Shown piece after piece: positions 56,963 through 64,000 of a DNA stretch of 64,000 nucleotides. The stretch covers positions 1 through 64,000 of the forward strand of contig NZ_JAQMHV010000014.1 in assembly GCF_028307215.1 (NCBI RefSeq). The letters are read 5' to 3'. The translations under genes were made by a program, and so were the position numbers. A model generated the notes under the pieces. That model was given only the letters and a program-made list of their open reading frames with translations, made no database searches and was not told the DNA's origin. This DNA is from Falsirhodobacter sp. 20TX0035. GTDB lineage: Bacteria; Pseudomonadota; Alphaproteobacteria; Rhodobacterales; Rhodobacteraceae. The stretch's first letter is position 1; each line of letters opens with the position of its first letter.

Positions 56963-58284
56963 GCACGTTCCGCCGCAACCTGGCCCGCGCCCGCAGCCAC
57001 ATTGTCTTCATCGTGGCGCTTCTGGCGGGGCTGGCGCTGGTACTGTATCTTGAAGGGCTTCTGCGCAACCCCTTCGTGCGCCCGCCGCCCGAAAGCCCCC
57101 TGTCGCTGATCGAATCCGTGCCCATGCCCCTGTCCGTACCCGGACCCGCGACCAAACCGCAGCTGGAACAGGCCCGCATCGCGTGGAAATACTTCCAGAA
57201 CAACATCAACCCCGACACGGGGCTGGCCAATTCGGCCAACAACTACCCGTCCACCACCATGTGGGAAACGGGGTCGTTCCTGATCGCCCTGATCTCGGCC
57301 CACCGCCTCGCCCTCATCGACGATGCCGAGGTGGAGGCGCGGCTGTCGCAGGCCTTGGACAGCCTGGCGAAGCTGCCCTTGTTCGAAGGCAGCCTGCCCA
57401 ACAAGGCCTATGACGTGCGCAGCCTTGCCATGGTGAACTACCTGAACGAACCGACCGCCGTGGGCCTTGGCTGGTCCGCGCTGGACATGGCGCGCCTTCT
57501 GTCCTCGCTGGAGGCGGTGGAGCGGAACTATCCCGATCAGGCCGCCCGGGTGGACAATGTGGTGTCGCGCTGGGAACTGTCGCGGCTGGTCAGCGAAGGC
57601 CGGCTCAACGGCGCCAGCGTGGTGGAAGGCCTGACGGTGGAAAATCAGGAGGGCCGCGTCGGCTATGAACAATACGCCGGCAAGGTCCTGATGATGTACG
57701 GCCTTGACGCCCTGCACGCCCTGCGGACCGAAGACAACCTGACCGTCCGCGACGTGGAAGGCGTCAACGTGCCCGCCGACACCCGCCTGAACCGCAACCA
57801 GGTCCCCGCCTTCATCACGAGCGAGCCGTTCCTGTTCGACGGTCTGGAATTCGGCTTCGACCAGACCTCGCACCGCCTCGCCTCCGCCGTCTATCGCGCG
57901 CAGGAGATGCGGTATCGCAGCACGGGCATCCTGACGGCCGTGACGGAAGGGCATATCACCGTGGCCCCCTATTTCGCCTATTCCACCGTCTGGGGCGGCG
58001 GCGCCCCTTGGGCCGTGCTGACGCTGGCGGGCGACCGGCTGGACAGCCGCCGCACCCTTTCCACAAAGGCCGCCTTCGGCTGGGACGCGCTGTTCGACAC
58101 CGAGTACACGGACGAGCTGGTGGAAGGCGTCGCAGAGCTTGCCGATCCCGAACTGGGCTGGGCCGAAGGCATCTACGAGGCGTCGGGCGAGATGAACACC
58201 TCCCGCACCGCGAACACCAACGCCGTGGTGCTGGCCGCGCTGGCCTTCCGCAGCCACGGCCCGCTTCTGGGGGTGGGACGGTGA
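56959..58284 (+). CDS. Second DUF3131 protein, membrane-anchored
   Basis: 441 aa, ATGA overlap with the synthase. One N-terminal membrane helix (IVFIVALLAGLALVLYLEG), so it is inner-membrane-tethered with a periplasmic DUF3131 domain (NNYPSTTMWETGSFLIALISA, LPNKAYDVRSLAMVNYLNEPTAVGLGWSALDMARLL, GRVGYEQYAGKVLMMYGLD). Paralogous to 51866-53953 but without cysteine cluster and tail. Tight overlap with the synthase suggests a complex. Confidence 0.8.
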   Translation: MSTFRRNLARARSHIVFIVALLAGLALVLYLEGLLRNPFVRPPPESPLSLIESVPMPLSVPGPATKPQLEQARIAWKYFQNNINPDTGLANSANNYPSTTMWETGSFLIALISAHRLALIDDAEVEARLSQALDSLAKLPLFEGSLPNKAYDVRSLAMVNYLNEPTAVGLGWSALDMARLLSSLEAVERNYPDQAARVDNVVSRWELSRLVSEGRLNGASVVEGLTVENQEGRVGYEQYAGKVLMMYGLDALHALRTEDNLTVRDVEGVNVPADTRLNRNQVPAFITSEPFLFDGLEFGFDQTSHRLASAVYRAQEMRYRSTGILTAVTEGHITVAPYFAYSTVWGGGAPWAVLTLAGDRLDSRRTLSTKAAFGWDALFDTEYTDELVEGVAELADPELGWAEGIYEASGEMNTSRTANTNAVVLAALAFRSHGPLLGVGR

Positions 58285-59330
58285 TGAAAATCTGGGCTGC
58301 CACTCTCCTCGTGCTGGTCTGCGCGTCGGGTGCGGCGGCCCAGAATGCGGCGGCTCCTCAACCGCCCGCACCCGAAGCCGCGCCCACGGGCACGCCGCGC
58401 AACCTTCTTGTGTCACCCCCCAACTCCGGTGACATCGCCTGGGGCGAGGCGGACGTCCCCTCGGCCCGCTTTCCGGGGCCTTGGCAGACGGGGTCGTTCG
58501 AAACCTACCGCTTCCGGCGGTTTTCCGACGCCACCGCCTCCCTCGGGGCGGACCGGCAGATGACGGAATGGCGGATCGACATCGCTTGTCTTCCCACAAC
58601 GGGCGTCTGCACCTATGCGTCCCAAGGCACGCCGGATGGCGGCGGGATGGCGGCGGCCGAACGGCTGGGCGACTGGCTGGTGTCGCTGCCGCCCCCGCCG
58701 CCCGTGCCGGAACCCGAACCGCCCGCGCCCCCGGCCACGCCGCCGGCCGCGATCCCCAGCGTGCAGGCCACGGCCGAACCAGACGTCGCCCCCCAGCCCG
58801 ACGCCCCCCAACCGGACGCACCCGACACGGTGGAGGATCCGCTGGACCTGCCCCCGGCGGTGTCCGGGCCATCGCTTTTGCCGGAAACCGAGGGCACGCC
58901 CGTTACGGCGGATGCGGCACCCGTGGCACCCCCACTTCCCCCGCGCACACCCAGCGCGCCCACGGCGGATGCGGCTCCGGCACCTCCTCAGCCCCTGCCG
59001 CCGCGCAGCTTAACTCCGTCCACGCCCCCCGCCCTCCCCACCACGCGCACGGCGGCGGTCCCCGCACCGACTTCCGCCGCGCCCGCGCCGCCGGCGGCCG
59101 CGCCCACGGTCATCGACGTCTGCGGCCGGCTGGAAGGTCTGGAGGGCGACACGCCGATGGAACGGCTCCAGCGCCTTCTGGCCGAAGAAGGTTTCGACCC
59201 CGGCGCCCCGGACGGACAGGCCGGCCCCCGCACCGTGGCCGCCGCACGCGCCGCACTGGACGCGCCCGTCGACGTTGCAGCCCTAGCCCAGGCGGTGGAA
59301 CTGGTCGACCGCCTTCTGTGCATCGACTGA
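58284..59330 (+). CDS. Secreted Pro/Ala-rich protein with peptidoglycan-binding-like C-terminus
   Basis: 348 aa, TGATG coupling. Signal peptide ending AAAQ. The N-terminal ~120-residue domain (GDIAWGEADVPSARFPGPWQTGSFETYRFRRF) precedes a ~150-residue Pro/Ala linker with PQPDAPQPDAPD repeats. The end (CGRLEGLEGDTPMERLQRLLAEEGFDPGAPDGQAGPRTVAAARAAL) looks like a PG_binding_1 module. It may span the periplasm and hold the secretion apparatus to the wall. Confidence 0.65.
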   Translation: MKIWAATLLVLVCASGAAAQNAAAPQPPAPEAAPTGTPRNLLVSPPNSGDIAWGEADVPSARFPGPWQTGSFETYRFRRFSDATASLGADRQMTEWRIDIACLPTTGVCTYASQGTPDGGGMAAAERLGDWLVSLPPPPPVPEPEPPAPPATPPAAIPSVQATAEPDVAPQPDAPQPDAPDTVEDPLDLPPAVSGPSLLPETEGTPVTADAAPVAPPLPPRTPSAPTADAAPAPPQPLPPRSLTPSTPPALPTTRTAAVPAPTSAAPAPPAAAPTVIDVCGRLEGLEGDTPMERLQRLLAEEGFDPGAPDGQAGPRTVAAARAALDAPVDVAALAQAVELVDRLLCID

Positions 59331-59338
59331 GCGCGCCC

Positions 59339-60889
59339 ATGTCCCCGCGCGGCCTGCGCCTTTCCGCCTCGCTGGTCTGCCTTCTGGCCCATCCGGCGCT
59401 GGCGCAGGACGATCTTCCCGCGGCACCGGGGCCGCGCGTGCTCGACACCTCGTCGGACTTTGCCTCGGGGGCCAGCGAGGTGCTGATCGACACGCCCAGC
59501 GCCCTTGTCTGGTCCACCTACCAGTCGGGAGAAAAGGACGGCTGGTATTACCGCATCTTCCCTGACGGGAACGGGATCCTCAGCCGCCATCCGAATTTCA
59601 GCCGGGGGGTGACGCCGATCCGCTGCGAACCGCCCACCGGCTGCCGGCCCGTCACCCCACCCCCCGCCGCCCCCGTCCCCGCGACCGAGGTTCTGGCCGA
59701 GATGGAGGGCTGGGTCCTCCGCAGCGGCCTTCCGCCTGCCGTGGCCGTGGCGCCTGCCGAGCTGGCGGCGCCCGGTGCGTCTGCCCGACCAATGCTGCCC
59801 GCGCCCGGGACCGCGCCGGAGGTGGGCGCGGTTCCGGGAACAAGCCTTGCCACTGTTACGGACTGGAGGCCATCCGCCCCCGCCGCCCCTTCCCAGACGC
59901 CCGCCGCTATGCCTTCCGTCCGGGCCGCTCCCCCCAGGCTTGCCGCCGTGGCACCCCCACCCGCCACTGCCCCGACCGACACGCCATACATGTCAGCCAC
60001 CCCTTCCCAGCCTGCCGCCGCAGCACCAGCGCCCGCCGTGCCCCGGATCGCTGTGCCGCCCGTAGCTGCACCCTCTGTCGCCGTGACCCCGGTTGCCGCA
60101 CGGCCCGCGACGCTCCGCGCGCTGCGAACCGGCCCAATCGCGCCGACGCGCCCCAGCGTGGTCCGCCGGGCGGTGCCCGCCGCGACATCGCCCCCCCAGA
60201 CCGCCGCCGCAGCACCGGACCGCTTCACTTGCACGCTCAGCGGCAACATGGGGCTGACCTATCTGGACCCGCAGGGCGGAGACGTCCGCTTTGGCAAGCT
60301 GTCCGGCACCTTCGGATGCAGCTACCGCCACTCCTCCGGGCTGAACATCCGGCTGTCGATGACGGGCTATCCAGTCGCCAGCCAGCGGTCGGACTCGGAT
60401 GCGAGCTTCTCCTACGCGCTGTCCTACCCGCTGCCCGGCGGCTACAACCTGCAATATGCCAGCTACTCGGCCCAGTTTCCGCGCCAGCCGCAAAGCGTGA
60501 TCAATGCCTTCGGCGGGGGCGGGTTCCGGCTGTCGAAATCCCTGCCGCCACTGGACATGGGCAAGATCACCGGCTGGGATGCGCTGGGCAAGCTGAACTG
60601 CCAGGGCTTTGCCGCTCTGACACCCGGCGAAAGCCCCAATGGCGGGTTTTCCTGCGGGCTGACGGCCTTCGGCAAATTCACCTTCCGAGCCACCGCCAAC
60701 GTCTATTCGCCGGGCACACAGACCGAATACCAGCCCGACTATTCCTATTCCGCCAGCTACGTCGTGAACGACCGGGTGGCGATCGAGTATTCGAACTATG
60801 CCGGCAACCGCTTTCCGTGGAACAGTGGCGGCAACAGCCGTGGCCTTGCCAGCGGGGCGCTGCGGGTCACCTACCGCTTCAGCTTCTGA
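59339..60889 (+). CDS. Secreted protein with probable outer-membrane beta-barrel C-terminus
   Basis: 516 aa. Signal peptide ending ALAQ. The N-terminal domain shares a short motif style with the previous gene, followed by a Pro/Ala linker to ~300. The last ~210 residues are amphipathic beta-strands (FTCTLSGNMGLTYLDPQ, SSGLNIRLSMTGYP, FTFRATANVYSPGTQ) ending ALRVTYRFSF with a terminal Phe, the BAM recognition signature. It is a candidate export pore for the polysaccharide. Confidence 0.6.
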   Translation: MSPRGLRLSASLVCLLAHPALAQDDLPAAPGPRVLDTSSDFASGASEVLIDTPSALVWSTYQSGEKDGWYYRIFPDGNGILSRHPNFSRGVTPIRCEPPTGCRPVTPPPAAPVPATEVLAEMEGWVLRSGLPPAVAVAPAELAAPGASARPMLPAPGTAPEVGAVPGTSLATVTDWRPSAPAAPSQTPAAMPSVRAAPPRLAAVAPPPATAPTDTPYMSATPSQPAAAAPAPAVPRIAVPPVAAPSVAVTPVAARPATLRALRTGPIAPTRPSVVRRAVPAATSPPQTAAAAPDRFTCTLSGNMGLTYLDPQGGDVRFGKLSGTFGCSYRHSSGLNIRLSMTGYPVASQRSDSDASFSYALSYPLPGGYNLQYASYSAQFPRQPQSVINAFGGGGFRLSKSLPPLDMGKITGWDALGKLNCQGFAALTPGESPNGGFSCGLTAFGKFTFRATANVYSPGTQTEYQPDYSYSASYVVNDRVAIEYSNYAGNRFPWNSGGNSRGLASGALRVTYRFSF

Positions 60890-60904
60890 GGGAAGAGTGT
60901 TTCG

Positions 60905-61801
60905 ATGAAGACCCTGCTCGCCACCCTGATCCTGTGCCTCTGGACGCTGCCGGGGCATGCGCAGACCGGACGCGTGCAGGAAAACGCCTCCATGCACAGC
61001 CGGATCCTGAACGGGAACGTGGGCTATGCCGTCTACCTGCCGCCCGGCTTCGGCGGGGCGGTGCGGCGCTATCCGGTGATCGTGCTGCTGCACGGCGCGG
61101 CGGACGGGCAGCCGGCCGACTGGTTCCGCTTCGTCGCGCTGGACCGCATGCTGGACCGCATGATCGAAGCCGGAGAGATCCCCCCCGTAATCGCCGTGGC
61201 CCCCGACGGACGGCGCCCCGACGGCGATCCACGCAACACCTACTTCCTGAACGACGCCGACGGCGCCTACCTTTGGGAGGAGATGTTCCTGCAGGAGTTT
61301 CTTCCTCATATCGACCGCTTCTATCCCACGATCGCCACGGCCGAAAGCCGGACGCTTCTGGGCATCTCCATGGGCGGGTTCGCGGCCACGGTCCACCACA
61401 TGCGCCACCCGGACCTGTTCGGTGCCGCGGCGGTGCTGAGCGGGGCGTTCCGCACGGACGACGACACGGTGCAGATGGCGCAGCCCGCCTTCGACCTGCG
61501 CTTTGGCGGCGCATTCGGCGCGGGGCTGGAAGGCCCCGAACGCCTGAACGAGGTGTATCGGGCCGCCGATCCGGCCCGGCTGGCGGAAACGGTGGTGGCC
61601 AAGGACGTGCACCTGTCCATGGATGTCGGCGCCGAGGATCCGTTCTTCAACGGCAACGCCGCCCTCCACCTTGCCCTGCGGAACAAGGCCATCCCCCACC
61701 GTTTCGTCGTGCGCGACGGCGGACATGACTGGTCCTACTGGGACAGCGGGCTGCCAGAGGCGCTGCGCTTCCTGTCCGCGCACATGCGCCGGCGCGACTA
61801 G
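60905..61801 (+). CDS. Secreted alpha/beta-hydrolase esterase
   Basis: 298 aa. Signal peptide ending GHAQ. Esterase D-like order: VIVLLHGAADGQP (oxyanion region), LLGISMGGFAATVHHM (nucleophile Ser), DVGAEDPFF (Asp) and DGGHDWSYWDSGLPE (His). It may remove acyl groups added by the membrane acyltransferase or act on glycan esters. It starts 15 bases after the barrel gene and ends the surface-polysaccharide group. Confidence 0.8.
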   Translation: MKTLLATLILCLWTLPGHAQTGRVQENASMHSRILNGNVGYAVYLPPGFGGAVRRYPVIVLLHGAADGQPADWFRFVALDRMLDRMIEAGEIPPVIAVAPDGRRPDGDPRNTYFLNDADGAYLWEEMFLQEFLPHIDRFYPTIATAESRTLLGISMGGFAATVHHMRHPDLFGAAAVLSGAFRTDDDTVQMAQPAFDLRFGGAFGAGLEGPERLNEVYRAADPARLAETVVAKDVHLSMDVGAEDPFFNGNAALHLALRNKAIPHRFVVRDGGHDWSYWDSGLPEALRFLSAHMRRRD

Positions 61802-61865
61802 GCCGCGGTTTACACCCACGGTCCGATCCGCCAGAAGGTGCGGCGCAACCATCCGGAGCCTGCCC

Positions 61866-62837
61866 ATGTCCCATTCGCCCGCACGCGGATCGCGTCCCAT
61901 GCACAAGGTGATCTTCGACACCGATCCCGGCGTGGACGACGCGCTGGCGCTTCTGTATCTGGCGCGCCACCCGGACATCGACCTGCTGGGCGTGACCACC
62001 GTCTTCGGCAATGCGCCTTTGTCCATGACGTTCCGCAACGCCCGCGTCCTCGCGCGCGCCTTCGGCGCGACCGCCCCCGTCCATGCCGGCGCGGCCGAGG
62101 CGCTGGTTCCCGTGGCGGAGGACTTCCCTTGGCACATCCACGGCAACAACGGCCTTGGCAACCTTCCGGTGGGGGAACCGGCCGACCCCCCGACATCCAC
62201 TGCCGTCGCCTTCCTGATCGACACCATCCGCGCCCATCCCGGTGAGGTGCGGATCCTCGCCGTAGGGCGGATGACGAATCTTGCCCTCGCCTTGGCGGAG
62301 GCGCCGGAGATCGCTGGGCTGGTCCGGGACGTGGTGCTGATGGGCGGGGCCTTCGGCACGCATGGCAACATCACCCCGGCGGCCGAGGCGAACATCTTCG
62401 GCGATCCCTTGGCGGCCGATCACGTCTTCCGCGCCCAATGGCCGGTTACCGCGATCCCGCTGAATGTGACGCGTCGCACCGTCATGACCCGGCAGGCGCT
62501 GGCGGACCTGTGCCGGACGGGCGACGACGCAATGCGCATGGTGGGCGCCCTGTCGCAGGACTACATCGGCTTTTACGAAAGCAACGGCGAGGCCGGAATG
62601 CTGGTCCATGACTGCACCGCCGGGGTCTTCCTGACCGATCCAGACCTGTTCGACCTGCAGGGCGGCAGCGTCCGCGTCTGCGACCACGGCCCCTTCCGCG
62701 GCCAAACGCTGCAACGCCCCGACGGGATCGGCTTCCCGCCCTCGGACTGGGACGGGCGGCGGTCGCAGCAGGTGGCGATGGATGGCGACGGGGCGGCGAT
62801 CCTTGACCGGATCGCGAAGGTGTGCGGCAACGCCTAG
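61866..62837 (+). CDS. Nucleoside hydrolase (IU-NH family)
   Basis: 323 aa; ATG at 61866 has GGAG about eight bases upstream (61899 is an alternative). Calcium-binding signature FDTDPGVDDALALL, then VFGNAPL, HGNNGLG, LAVGRMTNLALAL, VLMGGAF-x-GNITPAAEANIFGDPLAA and a late HDCTAG. It splits ribonucleosides into base and ribose for salvage. Preceded by a 64-bp gap, so possibly not part of the polysaccharide unit. Confidence 0.9.
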   Translation: MSHSPARGSRPMHKVIFDTDPGVDDALALLYLARHPDIDLLGVTTVFGNAPLSMTFRNARVLARAFGATAPVHAGAAEALVPVAEDFPWHIHGNNGLGNLPVGEPADPPTSTAVAFLIDTIRAHPGEVRILAVGRMTNLALALAEAPEIAGLVRDVVLMGGAFGTHGNITPAAEANIFGDPLAADHVFRAQWPVTAIPLNVTRRTVMTRQALADLCRTGDDAMRMVGALSQDYIGFYESNGEAGMLVHDCTAGVFLTDPDLFDLQGGSVRVCDHGPFRGQTLQRPDGIGFPPSDWDGRRSQQVAMDGDGAAILDRIAKVCGNA

Positions 62838-63643
62838 GCGGTCGCCGCGTCGAAACGGGCCAGATCGATGCCAAAGCGGGTGGCCAGTTGCGCCTCGCAG
62901 GTGGCGGCATCCATGTCGAGGCGGACGCCCCCATGCCTGAACTGGCCGCCCGTGCTGTCGTTCAGTCCGTTCTTGCCGCGCACATACATGTAGGGGTCGG
63001 TGAAGGCCAGGCCGTTCATGACCTGATGGATCTTATTGTGGGCGAAGTCCATCACGCAGGACCCGTCGCCGGGCCGGAACGCCACCGCCAGCCCCGCCGC
63101 CACCCGATCGGCCACCTGTGCCAGGATCTGGCGGCCTTCGGGCGGGGTCATCAGGGTGAAGCCGCGGTTGTAGTCCAGATACAGCCGGCCGTCGCGGTCC
63201 ATCAGCCCCTGCGCCAGCGCAAGGTCGGCGCGCAGCCGTTCCACGAAGTCGAAGGCCACCGCGTCGTCATCGTCCAGCCGGAACTGCAGCACGGCCCTCG
63301 CCGCCGGATCCACCGCGGCCCGCAGGACCCGGCGGCAGGCGGGGCGGTGACGTTCCGGCGGGATCTGGTGCAGGACGATCTGCGGAATGTCGCGCGTCGC
63401 CTCGCGCAAGCGCGCCAGCGCCCAATCGGGAAAATCAACGCCGGTCAGCAGGATCAGGGTGAAATTGGGGTCCGTCTGCCGGCGGAGGGAGGGAAGGCAC
63501 ACCTCCTCGAACCACACGAAACGCAGGGCCAGCCGCTCCGGATCGTAGAGCATGGCACGCCGCGCATCCAAATTCTCATGCTCCACCTGAAAGCCCCCTT
63601 CCACCAGAAGGGAGAAGCGGCACAAGCCGAGAACCTGATACAT
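62834..63643 (-). CDS. Putative rhamnosyltransferase-like protein
   Basis: 269 aa from the ATG at 63643 (AGGGGAC seven bases upstream). Pattern of the putative rhamnosyl transferase family: LGLCRFSLLVEGGFQ, LYDPERLALRFVWFEEVCLPSLRRQTDPNFTLILL, VLQFRLDDDDAV (DxD-type run) and VRGKNGLNDSTGGQF near the end. It overlaps the nucleoside hydrolase stop by four bases. Acceptor sugar unknown; could act on cell-surface glycan. The 220 bp upstream (63644-63864) hold no gene. Confidence 0.75.
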   Translation of the reverse strand: MYQVLGLCRFSLLVEGGFQVEHENLDARRAMLYDPERLALRFVWFEEVCLPSLRRQTDPNFTLILLTGVDFPDWALARLREATRDIPQIVLHQIPPERHRPACRRVLRAAVDPAARAVLQFRLDDDDAVAFDFVERLRADLALAQGLMDRDGRLYLDYNRGFTLMTPPEGRQILAQVADRVAAGLAVAFRPGDGSCVMDFAHNKIHQVMNGLAFTDPYMYVRGKNGLNDSTGGQFRHGGVRLDMDAATCEAQLATRFGIDLARFDAATA

Positions 63644-63864
63644 GCGCCGTCCCCTGAACTGTTCGTGACACATCCTATGCGCAAGGGAACCCGATACAAG
63701 CCCAACCTGTTGTGCCCTCGACAAACGACACACCGACCGCCACGGGCATCCTGCCTAAAAGTTTGCTGGACGTAGCACGCAATCTGGCGGAGAGTGTAAT
63801 CGGTTGCAGTTCTTAACGAGTGTCACGTCGCGCCGGCCCCCGGGACCGGACGGGATGTTTTTCA

Positions 63865-63892
63865 GGTGGCGGTGGCGAAGGTCACCGCCACC
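63865..63892. terminator. Hairpin after the EamA transporter gene
   Basis: GGTGGCGGTG pairs perfectly with CACCGCCACC over 10 bp. It starts one base beyond the leftward gene's stop. The following T runs are weak on both strands. Confidence 0.45.
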
Positions 63893-63893
63893 T

Positions 63894-64000
63894 TTATCCG
63901 TTCGCAGGCGTGCGGCGCAGGACGATCAGGCCCGACCCAACGATCAGCGCCGCACCCCCAAGCGTGTTGCGGTCCGGCACGTCGCCGAACAGAAGAAAGC
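63894..64000 (-). CDS. C-terminal end of an EamA/DMT-family transporter (partial)
   Basis: The last 34 codons read FLLFGDVPDRNTLGGAALIV, then GSGLIVLRRTPANG. This is the usual end of EamA drug/metabolite transporters (FGE-PD--TL-GA-LI--G). The start lies beyond the window. Confidence 0.65.
   Translation of the reverse strand, partial: FLLFGDVPDRNTLGGAALIVGSGLIVLRRTPANG

Noticed and set aside
59993-62395. 800-codon leftward open frame across barrel, esterase and nucleoside hydrolase genes
   Set aside because: A shadow of high GC3 plus-strand genes; no family pattern and it spans three clear genes.

Overview
The window is high-GC alphaproteobacterial DNA with very strong G/C third-position bias. 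The gene families (DUF6378, DUF2184 capsid, DnaT_2-type neck protein, twin DUF3131/GT2 exopolysaccharide genes, periplasmic SodB) point to a Rhodobacterales host. About 1-45.8 kb is an integrated tailed (siphovirus-like) prophage whose left end lies outside the window. About 46-64 kb is host chromosome.

Prophage layout. The late genes run leftward from about 26.2 kb: metallopeptidase, terminase small and large subunits, portal, DUF2213 protease/scaffold, decoration protein, DUF2184 major capsid, neck genes, MuF-like head morphogenesis, gp10-like protein, tail terminator, tail tube, tail assembly chaperone with a canonical -1 frameshift site, tape measure, then distal tail and fibre genes to position 1. 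Two insertions interrupt this order. One, between portal and capsid protease, holds a Cas2-like protein and an HNH/AP2 homing endonuclease. The other, between chaperone and tape measure (9.4-13.5 kb), holds an antirepressor with a divergent pair of Arc-like repressors around three palindromic operators, a DUF2256 gene, a PRC-barrel gene and several unknowns. Leftward early genes (27.5-35.2 kb) start from a Cro-like gene and encode RusA, a replication-type HTH protein, an N6-adenine methyltransferase, DUF6378, a stand-alone DnaA domain IV-like protein and several small regulators. A short XRE repressor diverges from Cro. A rightward early operon (37.2-45.8 kb) carries Gp157, a Rad52-type annealase, an SSB-like protein, HNH, Lar-like and C5-methyltransferase genes, and ends in a small xis-position gene and a tyrosine integrase. 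The same 15-bp operator motif lies between the repressor and Cro and in front of the rightward operon, so one switch probably controls both arms.

Chromosomal part. A secreted Fe/Mn superoxide dismutase flanks the integration end. Divergent from it is a long, tightly packed rightward gene run. It begins with a complete partner-switching set (receiver-PP2C phosphatase, STAS antagonist, RsbW-like kinase) and a hybrid sensor kinase with HPt. It continues without a promoter-sized gap into a surface-polysaccharide set: DUF3131 protein, membrane acyltransferase, BcsA-like GT2 synthase, second DUF3131 protein, two secreted Pro/Ala-rich proteins (one peptidoglycan-binding-like, one ending as a probable outer-membrane barrel) and a secreted esterase. 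A nucleoside hydrolase, a convergent rhamnosyltransferase-like gene and the end of an EamA transporter close the window.

No tRNA, rRNA, CRISPR array or complete insertion sequence was recognised. Holin and endolysin genes were not found and may lie left of position 1.
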